The notes: generated by a model from the letters alone, not told the origin. DNA of 64,000 nt from Bacteroides sp. An322 (GCF_002161765.1 NZ_NFIN01000006.1:1-64000); one strand, 5' to 3'. Positions 41,359 to 53,315 are shown, counted from the first letter of the stretch. Translations and numbers: made by a program.

Positions 41359-41829
41359 ATGTCTCAGGAAATCGAACGCAAGTTTTTAGTGGCGGATGAT
41401 TCTTACCGCCGGTTGGCATACAAGAAAAGCCGGATTGAACAAGGCTATATCTGTAGCGCGAGAGGGAAAACGGTACGCATACGCATACGGGACGACAAAG
41501 GCTATATCACCATTAAAGGGCCTTCCAACGCATCGGGTACCAGCCGTTACGAATGGGAGCAGGAAATTTCCTTGGGTGATGCCGAAGAACTGATGGCTCT
41601 GTGCGAACCGGGACGCATTGAGAAAGTCCGCTATTTAGTCGACTTCGCTAACCATACCTTCGAAGTCGATGAGTTTCATGGGGAAAACGAAGGTCTGATA
41701 GTGGCAGAGGTAGAGCTTGAATCGGAAGCCGAACAAGTAGAATTCCCTTCTTTCATCGGTGAAGAAGTGACCGGTCAGGTTAAGTATTACAATTCGTTCT
41801 TAATGAAGCAACCATATACAATGTGGTGA
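41359..41829 (+). CDS. CYTH domain protein (inorganic triphosphatase-like)
   Basis: The 156-residue protein starts MSQEIERKFLVADDSYRRLA, carrying the EIERKFL signature (ExExK) of the CYTH triphosphate tunnel fold. Further charged beta strands line the tunnel: KTVRIRIRDDKGYITIKGPS, RYEWEQEISLGDAEEL, KVRYLVDFANHTFEVDEFHG and LIVAEVELESE. Small bacterial CYTH proteins hydrolyse inorganic triphosphate or make cAMP; the triphosphatase role is more likely in this order, by inference. It appears monocistronic, between an inverted repeat and the ECF sigma gene. Confidence 0.93.
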   Translation: MSQEIERKFLVADDSYRRLAYKKSRIEQGYICSARGKTVRIRIRDDKGYITIKGPSNASGTSRYEWEQEISLGDAEELMALCEPGRIEKVRYLVDFANHTFEVDEFHGENEGLIVAEVELESEAEQVEFPSFIGEEVTGQVKYYNSFLMKQPYTMW

Positions 41830-41997
41830 TGTGCGGGAAAACCTCCTGTAAACTATCCGAAGAGGGGGTAAAAACTATCAGATGATAGATTTTACCCAGT
41901 GGAATACCGGATTTTAGGACATGGCGAGGCTATTTAAAGGGTAATATTGCAGTGTCAATGAGACACAAAAGAATATTAACCCATAAAGAGCAAACAA

Positions 41998-42501
41998 ATG
42001 GTAGCAGCAAATTTTACTCAGAATTTATTGAGTGTTCAAACCGAATTACATCACTTCGCATATAAACTCACGGCAGACCGTGAAGATGCAAACGACCTTT
42101 TGCAAGAAACTTCGTTGAAGGCATTATATAATATGGAGAAGTATGCTGATGAAACTAACTTCAAGGGGTGGATGTACACCATCATGCGTAACATCTTTAT
42201 CAACAATTACCGCAAGACTTTGCGTGACCAAACCTATGTAGATAAAACCGATGACCAATATTACTTGAATAAGCAATGGGATATAGAAGGAGATTCGCTT
42301 GAAAGCGGATACGATATGAAGGAAATGAGACGTATCGTAAATGCCTTGCCGAAAGAATATCGCCAACCTTTCTCGATGTATGTGGCAGGATTCAAGTATC
42401 GGGAGATAGCCGATAAGATGAACTTGCCCTTAGGAACCGTCAAGAGCCGTATTCATTTCACTCGGAAAAAATTGCAAGAAGAATTGAAAGACTTCCGCTA
42501 A
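41998..42501 (+). CDS. ECF-type RNA polymerase sigma factor
   Basis: The 167-residue protein has sigma region 2 ([49 protein letters not shown]). Region 4 has a helix-turn-helix ([20 protein letters not shown] then [20 protein letters not shown]). There is no anti-sigma gene next to it: the downstream gene is recO on the opposite strand, with a 4-base overlap of stop codons. ECF factors without a linked anti-sigma are common in Bacteroides. The regulon is unknown. About 170 bases of leader precede the gene. Confidence 0.94.
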   Translation: MVAANFTQNLLSVQTELHHFAYKLTADREDANDLLQETSLKALYNMEKYADETNFKGWMYTIMRNIFINNYRKTLRDQTYVDKTDDQYYLNKQWDIEGDSLESGYDMKEMRRIVNALPKEYRQPFSMYVAGFKYREIADKMNLPLGTVKSRIHFTRKKLQEELKDFR

Positions 42502-43220
42502 AACAATTCTTGCAAGACCCGCAAGGATTTCATTTCGGGGAAATCGGGCAAGTGGAGGCGATAATATGCGTTGATAATATCCAGACAACGGTTGCGCTCG
42601 ATGCGGTTCATGCCGAAAAGATGCATCGTCTCATAATTCATACGCATCAGGTTGCGGATGTGCGAAGCTTCTTCGGGGAAAACAAACATGCCATGTGCAG
42701 GGGGTGTCGGGACGAAGCAGGCATTCAGCAAATCAAAATAGTATCCCGAAATGTAGTCTTCCATATTGGGATATAACCCTAAGAAACGAGACAAACGCAT
42801 CAAGAACACTAAATGGAAATTGGCAAAACTCTTTTCACAAGCATCCAGCCATTGCACTGAATGGATGAGGTAGGCGAAAAGAGGAAGATTGACCGACTCT
42901 TCTTTTAAAGCCCGATACAAGAACTCAGCCAAGAACAGGGCAATGGCAGATTTATAAGGATTGTAAGGCAAAGATTGGAATACATACCCCGCTTTTGCTT
43001 CCCGTACTGGATGTAAGTTGGCGTGTGGACGTACTTGGGCATCAAACTCTATCAGCGATAAAGGCTGGAAGAGTACCTGCTTGACCATAGACTTGCGCGA
43101 ACGTTGCGCCGGAATCAGGAATGACATCCTTCCGCCTTGTTCGGTATAAATGTGTGCAATGTTTGACCGGTCATTGTATTTCATCGTATGCAGCACGATT
43201 CCTCTGTATTTTTGTAGCAT
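42498..43220 (-). CDS. recO: DNA repair protein RecO
   Basis: RecO works with RecR to load RecA on SSB-coated gaps. With the start at 43220 ([20 protein letters not shown]) the protein has 240 residues; the upstream ATG would add a basic tail unlike the family. The N-terminal OB-fold is seen in [20 protein letters not shown] and the helical C-terminal domain in [20 protein letters not shown]. The stop codon overlaps that of the ECF sigma gene. The order sigma, recO, tRNA-Glu, rpsT, gyrB is one I recall from Bacteroides genomes. Confidence 0.92.
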   Translation of the reverse strand: MLQKYRGIVLHTMKYNDRSNIAHIYTEQGGRMSFLIPAQRSRKSMVKQVLFQPLSLIEFDAQVRPHANLHPVREAKAGYVFQSLPYNPYKSAIALFLAEFLYRALKEESVNLPLFAYLIHSVQWLDACEKSFANFHLVFLMRLSRFLGLYPNMEDYISGYYFDLLNACFVPTPPAHGMFVFPEEASHIRNLMRMNYETMHLFGMNRIERNRCLDIINAYYRLHLPDFPEMKSLRVLQELF

Positions 43221-43275
43221 AATTCTTCTTTTAATTCTTAATTTCACAAAGATACGCATTTTTTTTGCCGAAAGT

Positions 43276-43306
43276 TTTGCAGGAATAAAAAAACTTCCTA
43301 CCTTTG
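43276..43306 (+). promoter_or_regulatory. Promoter of tRNA-Glu
   Basis: TTTG (43276-43279) and TACCTTTG (43299-43306) are spaced by exactly 19 bases, a consensus Bacteroides promoter. The tRNA begins 43 bases after the -7 box. Confidence 0.9.
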
Positions 43307-43348
43307 CATCCGCAAACGAGAGACATGTGTCCTCGTAGCGTCAAGGAT

Positions 43349-43420
43349 GGCCCGTTCGTCTATCGGTTAGGACGCAAGATTTTCATTCTTGAAAGGGGAG
43401 TTCGATTCTCCCACGGGCTA
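43349..43420 (+). tRNA. tRNA-Glu (anticodon TTC)
   Basis: The 72-base tRNA has acceptor arms GGCCCGT/ACGGGCT with discriminator A. Its anticodon loop is TTTTCAT within AAGAT...TTCTT-type pairing, and the T-arm is GGGAGTTCGATTCTCCC. CCA is not encoded. rpsT follows 43 bases later, so the two may be co-transcribed. Confidence 0.95.
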
Positions 43421-43463
43421 CATAATAAACAGAATCACGAACAATATTTAAAGATTAGTCGAG

Positions 43464-43718
43464 ATGGCAAATCACAAATCATCTATTAAAAGAATTAGAC
43501 AAACTGAGAAGAGAAGACTTCACAACAGATATTATGCAAAAACTATGCGTAACGCCGTGAAGAAGCTTCGTATGACTACTGACAAGGCAGAAGCAGTAGC
43601 AATGTATCCTAAAGTACAAAAGATTTTGGATAAATTGGCAAAACGCAACATTATCCACAAAAACAAAGCTGCTAACTTGAAGTCTAAATTGGCTGCTCAT
43701 ATCGCTAAATTGGCTTAA
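43464..43718 (+). CDS. rpsT: 30S ribosomal protein S20
   Basis: S20 is a primary 16S rRNA-binding protein of the small subunit. The 84-residue, lysine/arginine-rich helical protein starts [20 protein letters not shown], the family signature, and ends [17 protein letters not shown]. It follows tRNA-Glu closely and is ended by a good hairpin at 43744-43774. Confidence 0.98.
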   Translation: MANHKSSIKRIRQTEKRRLHNRYYAKTMRNAVKKLRMTTDKAEAVAMYPKVQKILDKLAKRNIIHKNKAANLKSKLAAHIAKLA

Positions 43719-43743
43719 GTAATCAAGTGCAGAAAAAGATAAC

Positions 43744-43774
43744 AAGGTTGAATCTTTCCGATTCAGCCTTTTGT
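43744..43774 (+). terminator. Terminator after rpsT
   Basis: AAGGTTGAAT pairs with ATTCAGCCTT (one G-T/G mismatch region) around a short loop, followed by TTTTGTCG. It lies 25 bases past the stop codon. Confidence 0.8.
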
Positions 43775-43792
43775 CGTTTATGACGGATAATC

Positions 43793-43886
43793 AAATGCAG
43801 AGACGCAAAAGCGCAGAGGGTGACATCGGCTCCGTGCCTATTCTTCTCTAAAAATATTTTCTTTGCGCTTCTGCATCTCCGCGTTT
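43793..43886. repeat. Dispersed inverted repeat, CAGAGACGC word type, copy 6
   Basis: Arms of 26 bases (43793-43818 and 43861-43886) are largely complementary: AAATGCAGAGACGCAAAAGC then GCAGAG on the left. The element lies between the rpsT terminator and the gyrB promoter. Confidence 0.8.
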
Positions 43887-43940
43887 GGTTTTTTCAGCAT
43901 TTTTATGCCGCAAAACAAGCGGAATCTCACGGAAAATCTG

Positions 43941-43948
43941 TAACTTTG
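43941..43948 (+). promoter_or_regulatory. -7 element of gyrB
   Basis: TAACTTTG matches the Bacteroides -7 consensus 27 bases before the gyrB start codon. A clear -33 box is not seen. Confidence 0.6.
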
Positions 43949-43968
43949 GGCGTTTAAAACTATCATAG

Positions 43969-45939
<1,971 letters not shown>

Positions 45940-46002
45940 GCGGTTTTTTATAACTTCAATATTTATTCATTAAAAATCCTAAACTCGCGTCTTACAACGA
46001 GG

Positions 46003-46039
46003 AAAGCTCCGGTAATCCGAAAAGAATGCCGGAGCTTTT
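46003..46039 (+). terminator. Terminator after gyrB
   Basis: AAAGCTCCGG pairs with CCGGAGCTTT, followed by TTAATTT. The 10-bp perfect stem lies about 65 bases past the gyrB stop codon. Confidence 0.9.
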
Positions 46040-46146
46040 AATTTCTACATACAGGTTATATTCCTAAATTTTTCTTCGCAAAAAGTATGTGTTCTCATTT
46101 TATTTCCTTACTTTTGAGACTAACAAACTTTTAACCTTACGCGAAT

Positions 46147-48828
46147 ATGAAATTTACATTCCGCATTCAGTACCATACCGTCTGGGGAGAAGACATACGT
46201 ATTATCTTGCAAGACAACGAGACATGCGCCATTCCACTTTCTACCCGGGACGGAAGCAATTGGGAGGGAAGCTGTAATTATCCTCCTGCCGAAGACAAGG
46301 ATACTATCTTTTACCGTTACGGAGTCTTCCGGGATGATGTGTGCATCAGAAAGGAATTGGGTGTCATTCCGCATACGATTTATATAGGCAATGCCCAGCA
46401 ACACCGGTACATTATCGACGATTGCTGGCGAGACCTTCCTGCCGAAAACTACCGGTATAGTTCCGCATTCAATGAACCACACCCGGCGGGACGTCCCAAT
46501 CGGTTGAGTAACAGCATTGGGAGTTGTATCACTTTCCGTGCCTTATGCCCTAACCTTCATGCAGAAGGAAGAGTGCTGGGGATTATAGGAAGTTGCAACG
46601 CCTTGGGCAATTGGGAATATTGCCGTCCGATTCGGATGAACGAGGTGTCGCCTAATGTATGGCAACTGACGCTTGATGCATCGACCTTGAAATCGCCTTT
46701 CGAATATAAATTCGTAGCTATCAACGAAAAGACGGGAGCAGTAGAGGAATGGGAAACCCGTCCGAACCGCTTGTTCCAGATACAGCCTCTCCAGCGAGGG
46801 GAAACGTATTTGCCTGCCGAAACCGAAGTGTTCTTCAATCGACCTGCGCACCGCATAGCTGGAACTGCAATCCCGGTATTTTCGCTCCGCTCAAAAGGCA
46901 GTTGCGGAACGGGAGATTTCGGTGACTTGAAAACCTTTATCTCGTGGGCAGAAAAGACCGGACAACATGCTGTACAGATTCTTCCTATCAACGACACGGT
47001 CATGACGGGTACTTGGATGGACTCTTATCCCTATAACAGCATTTCGATTTATGCTTTTCACCCCATGTATATCGACTTGCGCCAGCTTCCGGCATTGAAG
47101 GATGAAGCAGAGATGAAGGAATTCGAAAAGCAGCGTAAAATTCTTAACAGCTTGTCTTTAATGGATTATGAGCAAGTAAATAAATTGAAACGGAAATACC
47201 TTCAATCTGTTTTTAAGCAAGAAGGGGAACGGATTTTAGAAGAACCTGAATATAAAGCCTTTTTCGCTCAAAACGAAGAGTGGTTGATTCCCTATGCGGC
47301 ATTTTCGTGCCTGAGAGACCATTACGGGACTGCCGATTTCAGGCAATGGGGGAAAGATAGCGTTTATCATGCCAGTCAGGTCAAACAAATGGCTATGCCT
47401 GAAAGCCCGTTCTATCCCGCTATGGCTTTTTATTACTTCCTGCAATACGAGCTTCATGTTCAGTTGTCTGATGCCTGCACATACGGACGAGAGAAAGGGG
47501 TTATTGTCAAAGGAGATATCCCCATAGGCATCAGCCGTAATAGCGTGGAGGCATGGGTAGAACCTTATTACTTCAACATGAACGGGCAGGCAGGAGCACC
47601 CCCTGACGCTTTTTCAACGAACGGGCAAAACTGGGGCTTGCCTACTTACAACTGGCAGGTTATGGAGAAAGACGGGTATCAATGGTGGAAACGCCGCTTC
47701 CAGAAGATGGCTGAATATTTCACCGCATACCGCATCGACCACATCCTTGGCTTTTTCCGTATATGGGAAATCCCTTACCATTCCGTACACGGATTGTTGG
47801 GGCAATTCGTTCCTTCGCTTCCCATGGACAAAGACGAAATCCAAAGCTTCGGGCTTGCCTTTGACAAGGAAATGATGACGCGCCCCTATATCAGCGATGA
47901 CCTTCTGGACTCGATGTTCGGCACGCATGCTCACGAGATTCGCCGCACTTTCTTGCGCCGTATGCGGAACGGACTTTATGCCTTGCGTCCCGAATTCAAT
48001 ACCCAACGGAAAGTGCAGGCTTATTTTGCGGAGAAAGAAGACGAAGAAAGCAAGGAAATCTGCGAAAAACTCTATTCGCTCATTAGCAATGTGTTGTTTA
48101 TTGCCGACCGGGATAATCCCGAAATGTACCACCCGCGTATCGGAGTGCAGAATGAAGCCGTTTTCCAGCAACTCTCTGTAAAAGAACAAGAAGCGTTCAA
48201 CCGCTTGTATAATCATTATTATTATGAACGGCATAACGAATTCTGGTATCACGAAGCCATGAAGAAAATGCCTGTCCTGCTACAAGCTACACCGATGTTG
48301 GTTTGTGGAGAAGATTTGGGCATGGTCCCGAACTGTGTGCCTTGGGTAATGGACCAACTCCAAATCCTCTCGCTCGAAATCCAACGGATGCCCAAGAAAG
48401 CTGGGCTTGAGTTCGGGAAGCTGGAAGAATATCCGTATCTTTCGGTATGCACCATCGGCACACACGATATGACTACCCTTAGGGGTTGGTGGAAAGAAGA
48501 TGCGGAACAGACCGAACGTTTCTATCATAACGAATTGCATTATTGGGGAAAAGCGCCTGAAGATGCACCGGGTTGGCTTTGCGAAGAAGTTATCCGGCGC
48601 CATTTGCAATGCCCGTCCATGCTCTGCATTCTGACGTGGCAAGACTGGACTTCGATGAATGAGGCAATCCGCAATCCGAATATCGATGCCGAACGGATTA
48701 ATGTTCCTGCCAATCCCCGCCACTATTGGCGTTGGCGTATGCACATCACTCTTGAGGAATTGATGAGCTTAACCGAGTTTAACCAGCATATCCGCCAAAT
48801 GATTGAGGAAAGCGAAAGAGGGTATTAA
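46147..48828 (+). CDS. malQ: 4-alpha-glucanotransferase with two N-terminal CBM20 domains
   Basis: The enzyme (glycoside hydrolase family 77) transfers alpha-1,4-glucan segments in maltodextrin and glycogen metabolism. The 893 residues include two starch-binding CBM20-like modules: the first starts FTFRIQYHTVWGEDIRIILQ and the second has EGRVLGIIGSCNALGNWEYC. The GH77 barrel contains AVQILPINDTVMTGTW, YPYNSISIYAFHPMYI, GDIPIGISRNSVEAWVEP, the nucleophile region YRIDHILGFFRIWEIP and CGEDLGMVPNCVPWVM. This long DPE2-like form is usual in Bacteroides. No signal peptide is visible, so it acts in the cytosol. It is monocistronic and convergent with the permease gene. Confidence 0.96.
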   Translation: MKFTFRIQYHTVWGEDIRIILQDNETCAIPLSTRDGSNWEGSCNYPPAEDKDTIFYRYGVFRDDVCIRKELGVIPHTIYIGNAQQHRYIIDDCWRDLPAENYRYSSAFNEPHPAGRPNRLSNSIGSCITFRALCPNLHAEGRVLGIIGSCNALGNWEYCRPIRMNEVSPNVWQLTLDASTLKSPFEYKFVAINEKTGAVEEWETRPNRLFQIQPLQRGETYLPAETEVFFNRPAHRIAGTAIPVFSLRSKGSCGTGDFGDLKTFISWAEKTGQHAVQILPINDTVMTGTWMDSYPYNSISIYAFHPMYIDLRQLPALKDEAEMKEFEKQRKILNSLSLMDYEQVNKLKRKYLQSVFKQEGERILEEPEYKAFFAQNEEWLIPYAAFSCLRDHYGTADFRQWGKDSVYHASQVKQMAMPESPFYPAMAFYYFLQYELHVQLSDACTYGREKGVIVKGDIPIGISRNSVEAWVEPYYFNMNGQAGAPPDAFSTNGQNWGLPTYNWQVMEKDGYQWWKRRFQKMAEYFTAYRIDHILGFFRIWEIPYHSVHGLLGQFVPSLPMDKDEIQSFGLAFDKEMMTRPYISDDLLDSMFGTHAHEIRRTFLRRMRNGLYALRPEFNTQRKVQAYFAEKEDEESKEICEKLYSLISNVLFIADRDNPEMYHPRIGVQNEAVFQQLSVKEQEAFNRLYNHYYYERHNEFWYHEAMKKMPVLLQATPMLVCGEDLGMVPNCVPWVMDQLQILSLEIQRMPKKAGLEFGKLEEYPYLSVCTIGTHDMTTLRGWWKEDAEQTERFYHNELHYWGKAPEDAPGWLCEEVIRRHLQCPSMLCILTWQDWTSMNEAIRNPNIDAERINVPANPRHYWRWRMHITLEELMSLTEFNQHIRQMIEESERGY

Positions 48829-48874
48829 ATCTTTCGCTTTTTGACCGTAGGAGGAGGGTGGAGTATGCTAATGG

Positions 48875-50209
48875 TTATTTTTTAATGTGTATGAGCAGGT
48901 TGGCAAGTATCGCCGTAATGCCTCCTGTCGTAATACCCGATGAGAAAATGTTGCGTAGTGTATCGGGAAGTTGGCAAAGAATATCGGGAACCAATTCAAC
49001 GCTTAAGCCAAACGAGAAACTTAAAGCGATGATGAGGGTTGCCTTCCGGTCAATGTGTTGCGCTGATATGATTCGGATACCTGCAGCAGCCACTGTGCCG
49101 AACATTAAAAGCGTAGCTCCGCCCAAAACCGGTTCGGGCATTAGCGAGAAGACCAATCCTACTGCAGGGAATAATCCTAGCAGAATCAACATCCCGGCAA
49201 TGAAATAGCCTACGTAACGGCTGGCTACACCGGTCAATTGAATCATTCCGTTATTTTGGGCAAAGATGGAATTGGGGAATGAATTGAGACAGGCGGCTAT
49301 CATGGAATTAAATCCATCGGCGAAGATGCCTCCAGCGGCACGCCGGACAAATTTTTCACCCTCTACCGGTTCGCCGGAAATAAGCGAATTGGCAGTAATG
49401 TCTCCGTATGCTTCGATTGCCGTAATCAGATAAATAAGGGCTAAGGCGATGATAGACGAAACAGGGAACGACAATCCGTAGCGGAAAGGAATGGGGGCAT
49501 TTATGCCTCCATAACTTTGGATAGAGGAAAAGTCAACCTTGCCTAAAAAATAGGCGGTAATGTATCCGATAGCCAATCCGATAACAATGGAGCTCATGCG
49601 TAGGTAGCGGTTTGAACTTCGGTTGAAAAAGATGATTAATACCAGTACCAGCCCAGCTAATCCTACATGCTGCAATGCTCCGAATGTTCCGTCTGCTTGT
49701 GCTGTAGCCCCTCCGCCGCAGGCGGTAATGCCTACTTTAATCAGACTCATACCGATGAGTGTCACCACAATGCCGGATACCAATGGCGTGATAATCCGGC
49801 GGGTGTATTTTAACAGGCGGCTGATGAACATTTCTACTGAAGACGCCACCATACAGGCACCGAAGATAGCCGATAATCCCCCTGTCAGCCCTGCCGATAT
49901 GATAGGGCCGATAAACGAGAAACTTGTCCCTTGGATGCAAAGCAGGCCGCATCCGATAAATCCTACGCGGCGGCATTGGATAAAGGTGGAAATGCCCGAT
50001 GCGAACAATGCCATTGAGACTAAATACCCGGTAGTTTCCAAATCCAGTTTTAATGCTCCGGCAATGATAAGCGGTGGAGTAATGATAGCCACAAAAATAG
50101 CCAGTAAATGCTGGAGGGCTGCAAAAAGCGTATCCCGTAGAGGCGGTCGGTCGTTTAATCCGTAAATCAGGCCTGTGTCTTGGGTGGGGGAAACTTGTTC
50201 GGTTGCCAT
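48875..50209 (-). CDS. Xanthine/uracil permease (nucleobase:cation symporter-2 family)
   Basis: The protein imports a purine or pyrimidine base with protons or sodium. The start at 50209 (MATEQVSPTQDTGLIYGLND) gives 444 residues and places the ATG 4 bases after the xpt stop; the upstream ATG at 50236 would overlap xpt. About fourteen membrane segments are seen. NCS2 motifs include QHLLAIFVAIITPPLIIAG, QGTSFSFIGPI, YLITAIEAYGDITANSLISG and NSIFAQNNGMIQLTGVASRY. Coupling to xanthine phosphoribosyltransferase points to xanthine as substrate (PbuX type). Confidence 0.93.
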   Translation of the reverse strand: MATEQVSPTQDTGLIYGLNDRPPLRDTLFAALQHLLAIFVAIITPPLIIAGALKLDLETTGYLVSMALFASGISTFIQCRRVGFIGCGLLCIQGTSFSFIGPIISAGLTGGLSAIFGACMVASSVEMFISRLLKYTRRIITPLVSGIVVTLIGMSLIKVGITACGGGATAQADGTFGALQHVGLAGLVLVLIIFFNRSSNRYLRMSSIVIGLAIGYITAYFLGKVDFSSIQSYGGINAPIPFRYGLSFPVSSIIALALIYLITAIEAYGDITANSLISGEPVEGEKFVRRAAGGIFADGFNSMIAACLNSFPNSIFAQNNGMIQLTGVASRYVGYFIAGMLILLGLFPAVGLVFSLMPEPVLGGATLLMFGTVAAAGIRIISAQHIDRKATLIIALSFSFGLSVELVPDILCQLPDTLRNIFSSGITTGGITAILANLLIHIKK

Positions 50210-50213
50210 TGTC

Positions 50214-50783
50214 TTATTCTTTGATTTTGATTTCACAATTCTCTAGACTTTCGATGATAGCCAACGATTCTACATGGATGCCTTGCTCGCGTAAGTAATC
50301 GCCTCCGTGTTGGAAGGCTTTTTCTATCAGGAAGCCCATTCCAACCAATTCGGCTCCCGCTTGTCTGACCAAGTCGATAACTCCCTTTGCGGCATTCCCA
50401 TTTGCCAGGAAATCATCAATAAACAATACTTTATCGCCTTTGCAAAGGTAATCGCTGCTTACACAGACATCATACGAACGGTCTTTCGTAAATGAATATA
50501 CCGAAGTGACCAGCATGTTCTCCATGGTGCTGGGCTTCTTTTTCTTAGCGAAGACTACGGGAAGTTCCAATAAGTAACCCACCATAATTGCCGGAGCAAT
50601 GCCGCTTGCTTCAATGGTCATTACTTTATTAATATCGGTGCTGGCAAACCGGCGGACAAATTCAACCGCCATTGATTTCATCAGGATAGGGTCCATTTGA
50701 TGATTGATGAAATTATCTACTTTCAAAATACCTCCTTCGAAACATTTCCCGTCCCGCAAAATACGTTCCTTCAGTGCTTTCAT
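50214..50783 (-). CDS. xpt: Xanthine phosphoribosyltransferase
   Basis: The cytosolic enzyme converts xanthine and PRPP to XMP for purine salvage. The 189 residues start [20 protein letters not shown], as in Bacillus-type Xpt. The PRPP-binding motif is [20 protein letters not shown]. Substrate-loop features include [20 protein letters not shown] and the [20 protein letters not shown] segment. The permease gene starts 4 bases later, so the two form a salvage operon. In Bacillus this operon has a purine riboswitch; I see no such structure in the leader here. Confidence 0.96.
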   Translation of the reverse strand: MKALKERILRDGKCFEGGILKVDNFINHQMDPILMKSMAVEFVRRFASTDINKVMTIEASGIAPAIMVGYLLELPVVFAKKKKPSTMENMLVTSVYSFTKDRSYDVCVSSDYLCKGDKVLFIDDFLANGNAAKGVIDLVRQAGAELVGMGFLIEKAFQHGGDYLREQGIHVESLAIIESLENCEIKIKE

Positions 50784-50988
50784 ATTTTCGTGAGTTCTTA
50801 AGTTTATAAGTTTTCGGCAAAGGTACGGCTTTTGTCCTACTTATGCTACATTCGTGTTACTAAATCTGTTGGGTTTGGGGTAAAAAAGCGTTTGAGGATT
50901 CAGTTTTTCCTTTTGTTTCTTCTTTGGCATTTTCTTTTCTTTATCTTTGCAGACGGTATTTGTTTGATTGTTTTTTAATAGTATAATT

Positions 50989-52392
50989 ATGAGAAAAATT
51001 TCATTATCTCTTTTTTTAGTCCTGTTGGTTTCGTTTGCTTATGCCCAACAGGCAAAATACGTGTTCTTTTTCATTGGTGACGGTATGGGAGTCAACCAAG
51101 TACAAGGTACCGAGCTTTTCCGTGGTGAATTGGAAGGGCGAATCGGATTAAAACCTTTGGAGTTTGCCCAATTTCCCTCTGCTACCACCTGTGCCACTTA
51201 TTCGGCTACAGCCGGTGTGACGGATTCTGCCGCCGGAGGCACGGCTCTTGCTACAGGTAAGAAAACCAAGAATGGCACTATCGGTATGGAGAAAGACCAA
51301 CAAACATCGGTATCGAGTGTGGCGAGTTGGGCTAAAGCGAAAGGATGTCGGGTCGGTATTGCAACGAGTGTGAGCGTAGACCATGCTACTCCTGCTGCAT
51401 TCTATGCACATAATCCTAACCGGAGTAACTATTACGAGATAGGGAAGGATTTGTATACGGCTGGCTTTGATTTCTATGCCGGCTCTGATTTCTTAGACCC
51501 TGATAAGAAAGGGACTTCTGAGAGCTTGTATGCTATGGCTGGGAAGAATGGCTATACAATTGCACGTGGGATAGCTGATTTCCAAACTAAAAAAAACGAT
51601 GCAGAAAAGTTGATTCTTTTCCAAACGGAAGCGGCTTCGAAGATAGACCGCAATTCCATTCCGTATGCCATTGACCGGAAAGAAGGGGATTTGACATTGA
51701 CCGATATTACCCGCTCGGCTATCCAGTTCATGTCGAAAGACTTGAGCAAAGGTTTCTTCTTAATGATAGAAGGAGGAAAGATTGATTGGGCATGCCATAG
51801 CAATGATGCCGCTACGGCTTTTCGTGAAGTGGAAGACCTGAATAATGCTATAAAAGAAGCTTATGCATTCTATACCCAGCATCCGGATGAGACGCTTATT
51901 GTTATTACCGCCGACCATGAGACCGGAGGATTGGTATTGGGAACAGGTGAATATGCACTCAATTTGCAGGTTTTGCAAAATCAGAAAGTAAGCGAGAGCG
52001 GCTTGACACGCATCTTGAACCAACTTCGGACAGAAACAGGAAATAAAGTGTCGTGGGAGCAAGTAGAACAGGCTTTGCGTACCAATTTCGGATTTTGGGA
52101 TAAAGTGAAGCTGACTTCGGAACAAGAAAAGAGATTGCGTGAGGTATACGACCGTACGTTTACCGGAGCACAGGTAAAGTTGGAAAAGAGCGAGTATGCG
52201 CAAGACGAGCCTTTGGCATCCGAAGCCAAGCGTATCATAAACGAGATTGCTTTAGTGGGGTGGGTTAGCGGAGGCCATTCGGCAGGTTATGTTCCGGTAT
52301 TTGCTATCGGAGCCGGAGCCGAACTTTTCCAAGGACGTATGGACAACATCGAAATCCCCGTACGCATCGCTCAAGCAGGCGGATATAAATAA
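50989..52392 (+). CDS. Alkaline phosphatase (PhoA superfamily)
   Basis: The periplasmic enzyme releases phosphate from monoesters. With the start at 50989 (MRKISLSLFLVLLVSFAYAQ) the protein has 467 residues and a signal peptide ending AYA-Q. The metal-binding aspartate is in FFFIGDGMGVNQVQG and the nucleophile serine is S80 in GVTDSAAGGTALATGKKT. Further metal ligands are in MIEGGKIDWACHSND and VITADHETGG, and the final histidine in SGGHSAGYVPVFAIG. A TATCTTTG -7 element is at 50942-50949. The protein resembles Bacteroides alkaline phosphatases that are sometimes phosphate-starvation-induced, but no Pho box is recognised. Confidence 0.95.
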   Translation: MRKISLSLFLVLLVSFAYAQQAKYVFFFIGDGMGVNQVQGTELFRGELEGRIGLKPLEFAQFPSATTCATYSATAGVTDSAAGGTALATGKKTKNGTIGMEKDQQTSVSSVASWAKAKGCRVGIATSVSVDHATPAAFYAHNPNRSNYYEIGKDLYTAGFDFYAGSDFLDPDKKGTSESLYAMAGKNGYTIARGIADFQTKKNDAEKLILFQTEAASKIDRNSIPYAIDRKEGDLTLTDITRSAIQFMSKDLSKGFFLMIEGGKIDWACHSNDAATAFREVEDLNNAIKEAYAFYTQHPDETLIVITADHETGGLVLGTGEYALNLQVLQNQKVSESGLTRILNQLRTETGNKVSWEQVEQALRTNFGFWDKVKLTSEQEKRLREVYDRTFTGAQVKLEKSEYAQDEPLASEAKRIINEIALVGWVSGGHSAGYVPVFAIGAGAELFQGRMDNIEIPVRIAQAGGYK

Positions 52393-52396
52393 GAAT

Positions 52397-53308
52397 TTAT
52401 TCAAACGATAAGTAGGGTGTAATTTTCTTTATATCCTCTTCTGAAAAAGCCTCGAACAGGGATAACTGGGAGAGGCTTTTTAATTTTCCCCTTTTCCGGC
52501 GGTACTCGATGATGGCTTTGGCTTTATAAAAATCCATATACGGATGCGAGCGCAGGCGGTCTAGGCTTGCACGGTTTATTTCCAGCTTGCGTAGTTCTGC
52601 CTGTTCCACCTTGAACCATTGATTCACTTTTGCATCGAGATGCGGAATCTCTTGCAATTGGGATACCGAATAAAATCCGCCTAGACGGTTCCGGTATGCC
52701 ACAATCCTACGTGCCAGTCCGCTTCCAATGCCGGGCACACGTTTTAAGGAAGCTGTATCTGCCCGGTTCAGGTCGATGACGGTTCCTTCCGGATATTTGG
52801 GTAGATAAGGCAAGGTGTCGCGGACGAAAACGGTGTGCCGCATCGTATCCCGTTCCGGCTTTAAGAAGTTTTCTCCTATAATTATATAAGGCTTTAATGT
52901 TTCGAATTGGGCAGGACTTAGTCCGTACATGCGGGAAAAGTCTTCGGGTGTATGGAATATGCCTCCCTTTTCGCGGTATTTTACGACGTTTCGTGCGATG
53001 AAAGCCGGAAGCCCTAAGGTGCGTAAGGTACTCGAATCGGCGGTATTCGGGTCGAAAGGGCGAAGCCGGACTGGAACGGCTGGTTCTTTGTGATAAGAAG
53101 AAAAGGATTTCTTAGGGAAACGTTTCTTTTCTTCCAATCCTGTAAGAAACGAGTCTATCCGTTCGCTCTCTGAAAGCGAAAGTGGCGTCATGTCTTGCTT
53201 CTTCAGACGGAACCAGATGCTTCCGCCTGATAAAAGCGCGAGTAATATAAGAAGGACTAAAATCGCTCTCCGTTCCGCTTTCGTGAAATAAAAGAAGTCT
53301 TTCCACAT
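52397..53308 (-). CDS. Helix-hairpin-helix (ComEA-like) membrane-anchored protein
   Basis: The 303-residue protein has an N-terminal membrane anchor (AILVLLILLALLSGGSIWF). A proline-rich linker follows. Then come three or four helix-hairpin-helix units: FDPNTADSSTLRTLGLPAFI, IDLNRADTASLKRVPGIGSG then LARRIVAYRNRLGGFYSV, and LEINRASLDRLRSHPYMDFY with KAKAIIEYRRKRGKLKSLSQ. HhH units bind DNA backbone. ComEA-like proteins take up DNA in competent cells; in Bacteroides the role is unknown. The gene overlaps no neighbour but lies 4 bases from the alkaline phosphatase stop, convergent. The transporter gene upstream is 7 bases away, so they may be co-transcribed. Confidence 0.9.
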   Translation of the reverse strand: MWKDFFYFTKAERRAILVLLILLALLSGGSIWFRLKKQDMTPLSLSESERIDSFLTGLEEKKRFPKKSFSSYHKEPAVPVRLRPFDPNTADSSTLRTLGLPAFIARNVVKYREKGGIFHTPEDFSRMYGLSPAQFETLKPYIIIGENFLKPERDTMRHTVFVRDTLPYLPKYPEGTVIDLNRADTASLKRVPGIGSGLARRIVAYRNRLGGFYSVSQLQEIPHLDAKVNQWFKVEQAELRKLEINRASLDRLRSHPYMDFYKAKAIIEYRRKRGKLKSLSQLSLFEAFSEEDIKKITPYLSFE

Positions 53309-53315
53309 CTTGCCT

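Noticed and set aside
50784-50988. Purine riboswitch ahead of xpt
   Set aside because: No three-way junction with the conserved purine-aptamer loops could be found in the leader; the region is a short divergent spacer.
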